A program made the translations under genes and the position numbers. A DNA stretch of 64,000 nt from Marinobacterium rhizophilum DSM 18822 (lineage in GTDB: Bacteria; Pseudomonadota; Gammaproteobacteria; Pseudomonadales; Balneatricaceae), in NCBI RefSeq assembly GCF_000378045.1, contig NZ_KB899094.1, forward strand, positions 88,243-152,242. The letters are read 5' to 3'. This document shows positions 36,652-44,576 of this stretch, piece after piece. A model generated the notes under the pieces. That model saw only the letters and a list, made by a program, of their open reading frames with translations, was not told where the DNA came from and searched no databases. Each line of letters opens with the position of its first letter. Position 1 is the stretch's first letter.

Positions 36652-37887
36652 GTGATTGACCTGCCTCAGGGGACACCGCACCGCTGGCGGCGTCAAGCAC
36701 AACGGTTGGCGGGTGGGTCCGGATTCGTTGCCGGCAATCAGCTGACCCTGTTGCAGAACGGCGATGACTATTTTCCTGCCATCGAAGCCGCGTTTGACCA
36801 GGCCAGGCATGAAATTCATCTTGAGACCTATATCTACGAGGACGATGCCACCGGGCAGCGGATTGCTGCGGCACTGGCACGGGCGGCCCTGCGCGGTGTA
36901 AACGTCTGTTTGCTGATCGACGGCTATGGCTCCAGAAACCTGCCACCCGACAGGATCGCGCGCCTGCGATCCGAGGGGGTCAAGGTGCTGGTCTACCGGC
37001 CCAGGATATCGCCCTGGACATTCCGGCGTAAGCGCCTGCGCCGCCTGCACCGAAAAATCGTGGTGGTGGATCGGCAGATCGTCTTTATAGGCGGGATCAA
37101 TATTATCGCGGATTGTGCGGCCGCCGACCTGGCCCCTCGCCATGACTACGCGGTAGCCGTGGAGGGGCCTCTGGTGGAGACGATTCTGCGCTCAACCTCG
37201 CGGCTCTGGTCAAGGGTGGCCTGGTTTTCCTTGCGCAAGGACTGGGCCCACCGGAGCGAGGTGCCGCACCCGACCGCCACCGGGGGATCCGTGAGCGCGG
37301 CTTTTTTGACCAGAGACAATGTCCGCCATCGCCGCGACATTGAGGCCGCCTACCTGCAGGCGATCCGGCAGGCGCGATCCGAGATCATTCTTGCCCATGC
37401 CTATTTTCTGCCTGGGCGCGAATTCCGCCATGCACTGGTCGGTGCGATCCAGCGCGGGGTGCGGGTGGTTCTGCTGTTGCAGGGAAAAGTGGAATATCGT
37501 CTCGAACATTACGCCGTACGGGCGCTCTATGGCACTCTCCTTGATGCGGGTATCGAGATTTACGAATACCACAAGAGCTTTCTCCACGCCAAGGTGGCGG
37601 TGATCGACGCCCATTGGGCGACCATAGGGTCTTCGAATATAGATCCGTTCAGCCTGTTGCTTTCGCTCGAGGCCAACCTGGTCGTTGACGACGAGGCCTT
37701 TGGCGGCAACTTTGCCCGGATACTGAAAGAGACCGTCAAAACCGATGGCTGGCGGATACTGTCGGAAAGCTGGAAGCAGCAGCCCGTCTATTTACGCTTC
37801 TTCAGCTGGTTCAGCTACGGACTGCTGCGTTTGATGAGAGGACTCAGTGGTTATGCGCGTGAAATCGACCGGGCCAGGAACGAGTAA
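36652..37887 (+). CDS. clsB: cardiolipin synthase ClsB-type phospholipase D protein
   Basis: A 411-residue phospholipase D superfamily enzyme with both HKD active sites: HRKIVVVDRQIVFIGGIN in the first half and HAKVAVIDAHWATIGSSNID in the second. The overall layout (ETYIYEDDATGQRI, YGSRNLPPD, SLEANLVVDD) matches ClsB, which makes cardiolipin from phosphatidylglycerol, possibly with phosphatidylethanolamine. It lacks the N-terminal membrane helices of ClsA. The start is GTG 36652, 12 bp after the SpoIIAA-like gene, so the two may be cotranscribed. Repeat copy E begins 5 bp after the stop codon. Confidence 0.88.
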   Translation: MIDLPQGTPHRWRRQAQRLAGGSGFVAGNQLTLLQNGDDYFPAIEAAFDQARHEIHLETYIYEDDATGQRIAAALARAALRGVNVCLLIDGYGSRNLPPDRIARLRSEGVKVLVYRPRISPWTFRRKRLRRLHRKIVVVDRQIVFIGGINIIADCAAADLAPRHDYAVAVEGPLVETILRSTSRLWSRVAWFSLRKDWAHRSEVPHPTATGGSVSAAFLTRDNVRHRRDIEAAYLQAIRQARSEIILAHAYFLPGREFRHALVGAIQRGVRVVLLLQGKVEYRLEHYAVRALYGTLLDAGIEIYEYHKSFLHAKVAVIDAHWATIGSSNIDPFSLLLSLEANLVVDDEAFGGNFARILKETVKTDGWRILSESWKQQPVYLRFFSWFSYGLLRLMRGLSGYAREIDRARNE

Positions 37888-37892
37888 ATGTC

Positions 37893-38245
37893 TGGCAGCC
37901 TGTCGGACTTAACACTGATCTACTCGGCTCTGGCATCCTGCTTCGCCCTACCTCCTGCATCCATGCAGTCGTGCGGAAAAGCCGATTTTGGTCATTTTCT
38001 GTACTCTTTTTCGTTAAATAGAACCACTATTCACAAGCTACATCCCTGTAGCTTGCCCGGTGGGCAGCTAACGCTGTGCAAATCGGCAATCCTGCCGATT
38101 TATCGCCTCAAAAGAGCCCCAAAATTGCCTCATTCAATCGCCGGGAGCGATTGAATGTGCAAACCCCGAAGGGGTGAAGCACAGGGATGTGCTGAACAAA
38201 ACGGCCATTCCCTCGCTACGATCGGTCAAGTCCGACAGGCTGCTA
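37893..38245. mobile_element. MITE-like element, copy E (353 bp)
   Basis: Termini TGGCAGCCTGTCGGACTT (37893-37910) and AAGTCCGACAGGCTGCTA (38228-38245) give a nearly perfect inverted repeat. It contains the ATCTACTCGGCTC...TGCATCCATGC module, a GTACTCTTTTTCG block and the GTTCAGCACATCCCTG/CTTCACCCCTTCGG block shared with copy C. It fills the space between the clsB stop and the phaC leader. Confidence 0.82.
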
Positions 38246-38290
38246 GGGCGTTAATAGTCGAGACTCCGGGTGACCGGAGCAGGAGAAAAC

Positions 38291-40129
38291 ATGACTAAAA
38301 AACCTAAAACAAAATCCCACGAAGTTCCAACGCCAGCGCCAAATGAAACGGCAACGGCTCAAAATACGTTCTGCGGCCCGCATCGCAAACTGCCGCCCGT
38401 TAAGGCGCTGGCCGATGAAGATGTGCCGCTGCTCGACCGCCTGCTGCATGCAACCATGGGGCGGGTATATGGCCTGTCTCCGGCGGCGCTGGGCCTGACC
38501 TATGCCGACTGGCTGACCCATCTCGCGCTTGCCCCTGGAAAGCAGGCTGAACTGGCCGGCAGTGCAACGGACAAGATGACGCGTCTGGCGGATTTTATTC
38601 TGCGGCAGTCGTATGGATCGCAGCCCATGGAATGTTGCGCCGAGCCGCTGCCGCAGGATCGCCGCTTTGTCGATCCGGGCTGGAATGAATGGCCCTTTAA
38701 CCTGTACCAGCAGGGTTTCCTGCTAACCGAGCGGTGGTGGCAGGAGGCCACTAATGTGCGAGGCATGAGCCAGCACCATGCTGCTGTGCGGCCCTTTATT
38801 GCCCGGCAGATTCTGGATATGTGGTCGCCGCTCAATTTCCCCCTGACCAATCCGCGGATCATGAAAGCCGCCGCGGAGCAGGGCGGGCTTAACTTCCTCC
38901 GGGGCGCTCAGAATTTAATGGATGACTGGCAGCGGCTTGTTGCGAAGCAGCCTGCCGCCGGGATGGAGGCCTATGAGGTGGGCGAGAACATTGCCGTGAC
39001 CCCAGGCAAGGTTGTTTATCAAAACCGCTTGATTGAACTGATCCAGTATGCGCCGGCCACATCTGATGTGTATGCCGAGCCGTTGCTGATTGTTCCGGCA
39101 TGGATCATGAAATACTACATTCTCGATCTTTCGCCGGAAAACTCGCTGGTGAAATATCTGGTCGACCAGGGACATACTGTTTTCATGATTTCATGGAAAA
39201 ATCCAGGCTCGGAGGACCGTGATCTCGGCAACAGGGATTATCGAGAGCTCGGTATCATGGATGCCCTAGAAGCGATTAATGCGATCGTGCCGAAGCAGAA
39301 AATCCATGCCGTCGGGTACTGTCTTGGCGGCACGTTGCTGTCCATTGCGGCGGCGGCGATGGCGCGGGACGGCGATGATCGGCTGAAGAGCGTCACGCTC
39401 TTCGCGGCCCAGGTCGACTTCGAGGAAGCCGGAGAGTTGCTGATGTTTATCGACGAAAGCCAGCTTGCATGGCTTGAGGACACCATGTGGGAGAAAGGCT
39501 ATCTCGACCGTCGGAAGATGACGGGCACCTTCCAGCTGTTGCGCTCGCGCGATCTGTTTTGGTCGCACATGATCGAGAACTACCTGCTGGGAGAGCGCAC
39601 GCCGCCAAACGATATGATGGCCTGGAATAGCGACGCGACGCGCATGCCCTTTGAAATGCACAGCGAGTATCTGCGCGAGCTGTTCCTGAATAATGACCTC
39701 GCGGAAGGGCATTTTCGCGTCGGCGGCCGGCCGGTCGCCCTGACCGATATCCGTGTGCCCATCTTTGCCGTCGGCACGCAACGGGACCATGTCGCGCCCT
39801 GGCGTTCGGTGTACAAAATCAACCTGCTTACCGACACCGATGTGACCTTCCTGCTGACCAGTGGCGGCCATAATGCCGGCATTGTCAGCGAGCCGGGCCA
39901 TCCGCACCGTACCTATCAGGTCGCGACCCTGAACAGCCTGGAAAAATTCGTCTCGCCCCAGGAGTGGTGTGACCGTACACCGTCGCTGGAGGGATCCTGG
40001 TGGCCGGAATGGAATGCCTGGTTGACCAGGCAATCGGACGGAAAATCCAAACCGCCTGCCACCGGCGCACCGGGCAAGGGTTATTCTGGCCTGCGCGATG
40101 CGCCGGGCGAGTATGTGCTGATGAAGTAG
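38291..40129 (+). CDS. phaC: class I polyhydroxyalkanoate synthase
   Basis: A 612-residue PHA polymerase that joins hydroxyacyl-CoA units into storage polyester. The N-terminal PhaC domain contains DPGWNEWPFNLYQQGFLLTERWWQEAT and SPLNFPLTNP. The alpha/beta-hydrolase core has YILDLSPENSLVKYLVDQGHTVFMISWKNPG, the nucleophile Cys in GYCLGG, and the C-terminal catalytic segments RDHVAPWRSVYKI and SGGHNAGIVSEPG (catalytic Asp and His). ATG 38291 has AGGAGAAAAC upstream; the in-frame start at 38270 has none. The Lys/Ala tail is short. No phaA/B/P is near. Confidence 0.92.
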   Translation: MTKKPKTKSHEVPTPAPNETATAQNTFCGPHRKLPPVKALADEDVPLLDRLLHATMGRVYGLSPAALGLTYADWLTHLALAPGKQAELAGSATDKMTRLADFILRQSYGSQPMECCAEPLPQDRRFVDPGWNEWPFNLYQQGFLLTERWWQEATNVRGMSQHHAAVRPFIARQILDMWSPLNFPLTNPRIMKAAAEQGGLNFLRGAQNLMDDWQRLVAKQPAAGMEAYEVGENIAVTPGKVVYQNRLIELIQYAPATSDVYAEPLLIVPAWIMKYYILDLSPENSLVKYLVDQGHTVFMISWKNPGSEDRDLGNRDYRELGIMDALEAINAIVPKQKIHAVGYCLGGTLLSIAAAAMARDGDDRLKSVTLFAAQVDFEEAGELLMFIDESQLAWLEDTMWEKGYLDRRKMTGTFQLLRSRDLFWSHMIENYLLGERTPPNDMMAWNSDATRMPFEMHSEYLRELFLNNDLAEGHFRVGGRPVALTDIRVPIFAVGTQRDHVAPWRSVYKINLLTDTDVTFLLTSGGHNAGIVSEPGHPHRTYQVATLNSLEKFVSPQEWCDRTPSLEGSWWPEWNAWLTRQSDGKSKPPATGAPGKGYSGLRDAPGEYVLMK

Positions 40130-40144
40130 CATATTGCGGTACAA

Positions 40145-40174
40145 GAGCGGCGTTACGAAAGCGCCGCGCCGCTC
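40145..40174 (+). terminator. possible terminator after phaC
   Basis: GAGCGGCG (40145-40152) pairs with CGCCGCTC (40167-40174), followed by a weak pyrimidine stretch TATTCCCTTT. Confidence 0.4.
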
Positions 40175-40219
40175 TATTCCCTTTGTCAGAGGACACTTGA
40201 TAGAGCACGGTTCCCGAAA

Positions 40220-40411
40220 TCAGCTGCCGATACGTATGCTGTCCAGCGACCCCAGCACGCCGAACACCTGTAGCAGCCAGAGCACCACGGCGATGACGAC
40301 GATGATATTGAGGATGTTCTTGATTTTTCGGTCCATGGGTATGTAGTTGTTGACGAGCCAGAGCAGTACGCCAACCACGATCAGGACGATGACCAGATTA
40401 ATCAGGGGCAT
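40220..40411 (-). CDS. Thivi_2564-family small membrane protein
   Basis: A 63-residue protein with two helices: LINLVIVLIVVGVLLWLVN and IKNILNIIVVIAVVLWLLQVFGVL, with the loop NYIPMDRK between them, ending SIRIGS. The layout matches the small Thivi_2564-type family of unknown function. ATG 40411 has a good SD (GAAGGAGAATCCAC). It stands alone on the minus strand between phaC and the SYLF gene, downstream of the latter. Confidence 0.85.
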   Translation of the reverse strand: MPLINLVIVLIVVGVLLWLVNNYIPMDRKIKNILNIIVVIAVVLWLLQVFGVLGSLDSIRIGS

Positions 40412-40554
40412 GTGGATTCTCCTTCAGCCTCATTGTTCGGTAGCGCAGCCGGATATTCAGGTACGGTTTGATGATTCAGCATCGCTGCCGTTGTAACCGA
40501 CTCAGGCTGCCGGCGAATCAGGACAGACGCCGGTCGCGTCTGTCCTTTGCGGGT

Positions 40555-41115
40555 TTAGCGGTTGATTCGGGAAATTTTTGTGCCCTCGATGCTGATGCCC
40601 GCCATCAATCCCTGCTGGCTGAAAATGAACGCATAGGCGTCATCCTTCAGCGTGGATGTCGAGAGGTTCCGTGCGACGCCTTCGTCAACCAGAACGACGG
40701 TTGGACCGACGCCAAGTTCCCAGCCGTTCGACTCTTCGAGATAGCGGACCGCCTCGTCTGTCATCAGGAAAACGGCATAGCCATAGGACTGGGCACCAAT
40801 TTGCAGGCCCCAGGACCCGGTAACGGAGCTGTAATAGTCGGCGACGGTCGAGCCTTTGAGCAAGACGCCTTCGCCATAGCTGCCGCCGAATACGAGGCCG
40901 GCCTTTACGATATTTGGAAATACGAGAATGGCCCTGGCCGTCTTCGAAAGGGTTTGCGCAACAGGTTCTGTCTTGTAAAGGGTCTGCAGGGCTTGCTGTG
41001 AATCCTTGTCCAAATCCGCGGCGGTTGCCGCGCTGGCCTGATTCATCACCCCCATCGCGACCATGGTGACCGTCGCGAGTATGAGCGCGAGGAAGTGGCG
41101 TTGTATGCTGTACAT
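40555..41115 (-). CDS. SYLF (Ysc84)-domain exported lipid-binding protein
   Basis: A 186-residue protein with a signal peptide (HFLALILATVTMVAMGVMNQASA). A SYLF domain follows: ILVFPNIVKAGLVFGGSYGEGVLL, YYSSVTGSWGLQIGAQSYGYAVFLMTDE and FSQQGLMAGISIEGTKISRI. SYLF proteins bind phosphoinositides in eukaryotes, and bacterial exported versions are stress-associated and uncharacterised. ATG 41115 is preceded by GGGAGGAGATTTAAC. A palindromic operator candidate lies 182 bp upstream at 41297. Confidence 0.87.
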   Translation of the reverse strand: MYSIQRHFLALILATVTMVAMGVMNQASAATAADLDKDSQQALQTLYKTEPVAQTLSKTARAILVFPNIVKAGLVFGGSYGEGVLLKGSTVADYYSSVTGSWGLQIGAQSYGYAVFLMTDEAVRYLEESNGWELGVGPTVVLVDEGVARNLSTSTLKDDAYAFIFSQQGLMAGISIEGTKISRINR

Positions 41116-41296
41116 GTTAAATCTCCTCCCGGGTTGGGATCTTGTTCATACGCCGGCTGATGGAGAAGTCCATCACGCGCCTTCATGTCGCAACCGGTCT
41201 TTCGCTGCACGGCATCCTGTGCAGTGACAGTCTGGAGCACATTGATAGAGGCTCCGGATGTCACAATAACGCTAGCCTTCTGAGGGGGGGGCAGTC

Positions 41297-41312
41297 TGTA
41301 CGCCAGCGCACA
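41297..41312 (-). promoter_or_regulatory. CRP-like 16-bp palindrome, site 7
   Basis: TGTACGCCAGCGCACA. On the minus strand it reads TGTGCGCTGGCGTACA followed by GACT, matching the TGTGCGCTAGCGTACAGA extended motif. It lies upstream of the SYLF gene. Confidence 0.55.
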
Positions 41313-41408
41313 CAGCGCCACGAGCGGGCCTGCCAAGGGTAGCGTATCGGCGAGCAAGCTCCGATATCGGCTCGCTGTCCCGGTGGTACCGGAATGAAGA
41401 TACCTCTA

Positions 41409-41424
41409 TGTGCGTCGCCGTACC
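41409..41424 (+). promoter_or_regulatory. degenerate CRP-like palindrome, site 8
   Basis: TGTGCGTCGCCGTACC keeps the TATGTGCG left arm and CGTAC right arm of the motif. It lies 92 bp upstream of csbD copy 1. The centre and last base deviate, so this is a weak call. Confidence 0.35.
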
Positions 41425-41462
41425 GACGGGGGCCTGTCACCCGACTAGGCTTGTACCGCTAC

Positions 41463-41506
41463 AGGAGAAATCGATTGGCGATTTCTCCTTAGATCCGGAA
41501 CAGGAG
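41463..41506 (+). promoter_or_regulatory. csbD leader: two mutually exclusive hairpins over the SD
   Basis: AGGAGAAATCG (41463-41473) and CGATTTCTCCT (41479-41489) form a perfect 11-bp hairpin with a 5-nt loop. The same 3-prime arm (CTCCT, 41485-41489) can pair instead with AGGAG (41502-41506) of the csbD ribosome-binding site. The layout is that of a switchable RNA leader, for example a thermometer. Confidence 0.45.
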
Positions 41507-41515
41507 GCGTTGGAT

Positions 41516-41719
41516 ATGAACTGGGATATCGTTGAAGGCAACTGGAAGCAGTTCAAGGGCAAGGTGAAAGCTCAATGGGGCAAGCTCACCGACGATCATC
41601 TAGACGAGATTGCCGGCAAGCGTGACGAGCTGGCGGGCAGGATACAGGAGGCATACGGCGTATCGAAAGACGAAGCCGAAGAGCAGATCAGGCGGTTTGA
41701 AGAGCAAACCAAGGATTAA
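41516..41719 (+). CDS. CsbD-family stress protein, copy 1
   Basis: A 67-residue CsbD-like protein: MNWDIVEGNWKQFKGKVKAQ, WGKLTDDHLDEIAGKRDELAG and RIQEAYGVSKDEAEEQIRRFE cover the whole family signature. These small, hydrophilic, helical proteins are induced by general stress in many bacteria and their mechanism is unknown. ATG 41516 follows AGGAGGCGTTGGAT. An upstream in-frame extension to 41408 overlaps the leader hairpin and is not conserved. A diverged copy lies at 42387. Confidence 0.9.
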   Translation: MNWDIVEGNWKQFKGKVKAQWGKLTDDHLDEIAGKRDELAGRIQEAYGVSKDEAEEQIRRFEEQTKD

Positions 41720-41905
41720 CCGGCATCCGTCAGCCGGGGACCGGGCCGCGTCCGTGAAATCATGTCCATCCCCGGTGCCGGACATCGGCTGAGGCACCGC
41801 CTCAGCACCCGCTGCAGCGCTGGAACGGGCAGACCGTGCCGCGCAGCCCCGTTGCGAGTAGGAGCGCGAGGATGTGGTGTTGTATCCGTACCTGTTACAA
41901 CGGGT

Positions 41906-42187
41906 TCATCGCGCTTTGCCGGGAAAGGTATCCTTGATCTTCAGGAAGAAGCAGGCCTTGTCCCGGTCACCGTAGCGCATCCGCTTCAGCACTTTGATCT
42001 TGTTGTGCATCCCTTCCAGAACACGGGTGTTCAGTCGATCGCTGGCACTCGAGACGATGCCTTCAAGATAATGGGCGCAGCGTCGCTGGGCCGGGATACC
42101 ACTTTCTTCTGCCATGACACGCCAGCATGTCAATCGAACTCTCGCCGTTGCCTCGTCGGGGGCATACCAGCGCGCTTTGAGTTGCAC
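41906..42187 (-). pseudogene. ISL3-family transposase C-terminal remnant
   Basis: The 93-codon reading contains LNTRVLEGMHNKIKVLKRMR and YGDRDKACFFLKIKDTFPGK, the C-terminal end typical of ISL3-type (IS204/IS1001/IS1096) transposases, including the conserved E of the DDE domain in LEGMHNKIK. The rest of the transposase, about 300 residues, is absent and no terminal inverted repeats are seen. It lies exactly between the two csbD copies, so an ISL3-type insertion may have been involved in the duplication. Confidence 0.78.
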
Positions 42188-42227
42188 CTTAAGGAGGTAG
42201 ACGGTTGTTGATGGCGCGCAACAGGCC

Positions 42228-42645
42228 CCGATATCGGCTCCTGTCCCGACGGCGCCGGCATGAAAGTGCTTCTGCGTGCGTCACCGTACCGACGGGGGCT
42301 GGTTATCTGATTAGGCTTGTACGGCTACAAATGGAGACATCGATTGGTGATTTCTTCCCCGAGATCCGGAACAGGAAGCATGCGATATGCAGTTCAAAAT
42401 CATTGAAGGCAACTGGAAGCAGTTCAAGGGCAAGGTGAACGCACAGAGGGACAAGCTCACCGACGATCACCTCGACGAGATTGCCGTCAAACGTGCCGAG
42501 CTGGCGGGCAGGATCCTGGAGGCTTATGGCGTATCGAAAGACGAAGCCGAACAGCAGATCAGGCGGTTTGAAGATCAAACAAAGGATTAACCGGCATCCG
42601 TCACCCGGGAAGCGGCCCGCGTACGTGGAGTCATGTCGATCCCCG
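42228..42645. repeat. csbD duplication, copy 2
   Basis: Diverged 418-bp copy of 41361-41774, including leader and flank. Immediately after it begins a string of unrelated gene fragments. The first (about 42641-42667, CGTTTTGCCCAGGCCGTGGC) resembles a piece of the VOC gene at 44327-44353. Confidence 0.75.
42387..42590 (+). CDS. CsbD-family stress protein, copy 2
   Basis: A 67-residue CsbD-like protein differing from copy 1 at scattered positions (MQFKIIEGNWKQFKGKVNAQ start, AVKRAELAGRILEAY middle). The reading frame is intact and substitutions are conservative, so it is probably functional. Its SD is GGAAG (42374-42378) instead of AGGAGG. The upstream arm is CTTCC (42354-42358), so the pairing between arm and SD is preserved by compensating changes. 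A weaker motif remnant CGTGCGTCACCGTACC lies at 42275-42290. Confidence 0.85.
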   Translation: MQFKIIEGNWKQFKGKVNAQRDKLTDDHLDEIAVKRAELAGRILEAYGVSKDEAEQQIRRFEDQTKD

Positions 42646-42732
42646 TTTTGCCCAGGCCGTGGCTGCCCTCCCAAGGCTGCGGCGGGTCTGCGCCGCGGCC
42701 GTGGTAGGGCAGTTAGTTGCGGGGACTGAAGG

Positions 42733-42883
42733 CCTGAAATTCGGCGTCAAACATTTCGCCGACATTGAACGACTGGCGATGGTCGGGGAAAAACAGTGGC
42801 AACAGGGTATGGCCACGTTCTGCAAGCCGTTCACCAAAGCCCAGGTCCGCTACTTCGATCACAATGATGCCGCCGAGGCACGC
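42733..42883 (+). pseudogene. SpoIIAA-like gene fragment
   Basis: About 150 bp nearly identical to 36457-36609 in the SpoIIAA-like gene, encoding LKFGVKHFADIERLAMVGEK through KAQVRYFDHNDAAEAR. There is no start region and no natural C terminus; at CACGCTCGG it switches straight into the radical SAM fragment. Confidence 0.85.
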
Positions 42884-43241
42884 TCGGGGTAATGGCAGTC
42901 CAGCCACTCGCGGAACAGGTCTTTCACTTCGTGGGGCAGGCGTATGAAAATCTAGCTTGCCGAACGGGCGACGGCCGTGGCACTTGCCTCCAGAATTGAC
43001 TCGAGCTCCCGGTCATTGACCATCGGAATCAGCGGTGCAACCAGCACACCCACCGGTATGCCTGCATCGGTCAGCGCGCGGATGGCGTTGAGCCGGGTGC
43101 GAGGCCCGGCGGCACGGGGTTCGAGCGTGCGCCTGAGCTGCGGGTCCAGCGTCGTCATGCTGACCATCACCAAACAGAGCTGCTTTTGCGCCATTTCGGC
43201 GAGGATATCCAGATCGCGGGTGATGCGCCGATGCTCTCCCG
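42881..43241 (-). pseudogene. radical SAM (PA0069-like) gene fragment
   Basis: A decayed copy of part of the gene at 19807, covering roughly residues 145-290 of that protein. It encodes MVSMTTLDPQLRRTLEPRAA and LIPMVNDRELESILEASATA. A TAG replaces the Asn-Tyr codons after ARSA. In addition, about 70 bp are deleted between two ITR-encoding segments near 43225. Both flanks end in other gene fragments. Confidence 0.88.
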
Positions 43242-43248
43242 AGTGGAA

Positions 43249-43629
43249 TCAGCCTTCTTTCATGTCCAGGCTGAGCTGGCGGCCGCTGGCAACCAGGTAG
43301 CCAAGGTAGGCGGCGCCAACGGCGAGCCAAATGCCGCCGAGCAGGACAGCATTTTCGTCTAGGCTGACCAGCAATTTGAGCACGCAGAGGGCACCGACGG
43401 TGGGCATTATCAGGTGGCTTAGTTTGGTGCTCAAGGTACGGCTTGTGGCCGGCAGGCGGAAATATTCGGCGATGACGCACAGATTTACAAAGGTAAAGGC
43501 GATAAAGGCGCCGAAGTTGATAAATGAAGTGGAGGTGGTGACGTCCATTTTCAGTGCCAGCAGACCAATGGCGCCAACAATGAAAATGGTCACGTACGGG
43601 GTGTTGAAGCGTGCGGTCGCCATCGCCAA
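43249..43629 (-). pseudogene. APC-type amino acid permease C-terminal fragment
   Basis: A 126-codon reading with four hydrophobic helices: VTIFIVGAIGLLALKM, SFINFGAFIAFTFVNLCVI, LIMPTVGALCVLKLLVSL and VLLGGIWLAVGAAYLGYLV. It resembles the last third of an APC-superfamily permease, which would normally have about 450 residues and 12 helices. The N-terminal eight helices are missing, and the start abuts a response-regulator fragment. It is probably non-functional. Confidence 0.72.
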
Positions 43630-43979
43630 AATCGATGGCTATGTCCTCAAGCGCGACGCCGCCGATGATCTGGTGAACGCGATCCAGGGGGCCTGCCGCG
43701 GGCAGCGCTTCGTGAGCCCATCCATTGCGTAGGAGCTCGCCTGGCGTGCCGACGGACCCCCTGAGCGAACGGGAGCGCGAGGTGCTCGTGCTCGTGCTCG
43801 TGGCCGAGGGGCTGGGCAGCGACGCCATCGCCGCACGCCTGACTATCAGCAAGCGCAGGGTTGATAACCACCGCGCCAATATCCGCAGGAAACTCAATCT
43901 CAACAACGCCGCCGAGCTGACGCGTTACGCCATCGAAAACGGCCTGCTGGGGGATGCCGGGGGGCGCTTCACGCCCTGA
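43629..43979 (+). pseudogene. LuxR-type response regulator fragment (frameshifted)
   Basis: The end of a receiver domain (KIDGYVLKRDAADDLVNAIQ, then FVSPSIA and a stop at 43730) is followed in another frame by a complete LuxR/FixJ helix-turn-helix (DPLSEREREVLVLVLVAEGL ... RRVDNHRANIRRKLNLNNAAELTRYAIENG) ending at TGA 43979. The phosphoacceptor half of the receiver is missing. A local triplication GTGCTC (43780-43797) lengthens the VLVLVLV stretch. The HTH alone could still be expressed. Confidence 0.75.
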
Positions 43980-44054
43980 GGTCGGCTACCCGGGTGCCGC
44001 ATTGGGGCTACGCTTTAGCTGCAGTCATTCCAATGTTACGCAGGAGCACAGATC

Positions 44055-44521
44055 ATGAGCGTCAAGACGATTCCCGAGGGCTTTCATACCGTGACACCCT
44101 ACCTCGCGATCAAGGGTGCGGCGCAGGCGATCGAATTCTACAAGCAGGCATTTGGCGCCACGGAGCGCTTTCGCCTGAGCATGCCGGACGGTGGCGTCGG
44201 CCACGCGGAAATTTGCATTGGTGACAGTAACATCATGCTGTCGGACGAGTGCGGCGAATCCCAGTTTCACAGCCCCGCAACCCTGGGGGGGCCTCCTTTG
44301 GCATCCACCTGTATGTGGAGGATGTGGATGCCCGTTTTGCCCAGGCGGTGGCGGCCGGTGCCACCGTGTTAAGCCCGGTGAAGGATCAGTTCTACGGTGA
44401 TCGCCTGGGCAGCCTCAAGGACCCTTACGGCCATGTGTGGTTCCTGTCGACACACATCGAGGATCTGAGCGAAGCACAGATCGCCGCGCGGGCACAGAAT
44501 CTGTTCGCCCAGGAAGGCTGA
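44055..44521 (+). pseudogene. VOC/PhnB-like glyoxalase-fold protein, frameshifted in a G7 tract
   Basis: The N-terminal half (TVTPYLAIKGAAQAIEFYKQ ... HAEICIGDSNIMLSDECGE) is in the frame of ATG 44055. The C-terminal half (GASFGIHLYVEDVDARFAQA ... VKDQFYGDRLGSLKDPYGHVWFLSTH) is in the next frame. The switch falls in a run of seven G at 44285-44291; eight G would restore one continuous PhnB-like protein of about 155 residues. An SD (GGAG, 8 nt) precedes the ATG. It may be a true mutation, a slippage site or a base-calling error. The function of this VOC subgroup is unknown. Confidence 0.82.
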
Positions 44522-44576
44522 TTGATGTTTGTCGGCGGGTTTTCAAATGACACAGCAGGAACAATGGGAGGTCATC

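Larger units (their letters stand above)
41361..41774. repeat. csbD duplication, copy 1
   Basis: About 414 bp from CCGATATCGGCTC to ATCCCCG, covering leader, csbD gene and 3-prime flank. It is repeated with divergence at 42228-42645. The two copies are separated by a transposase remnant. Confidence 0.75.
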
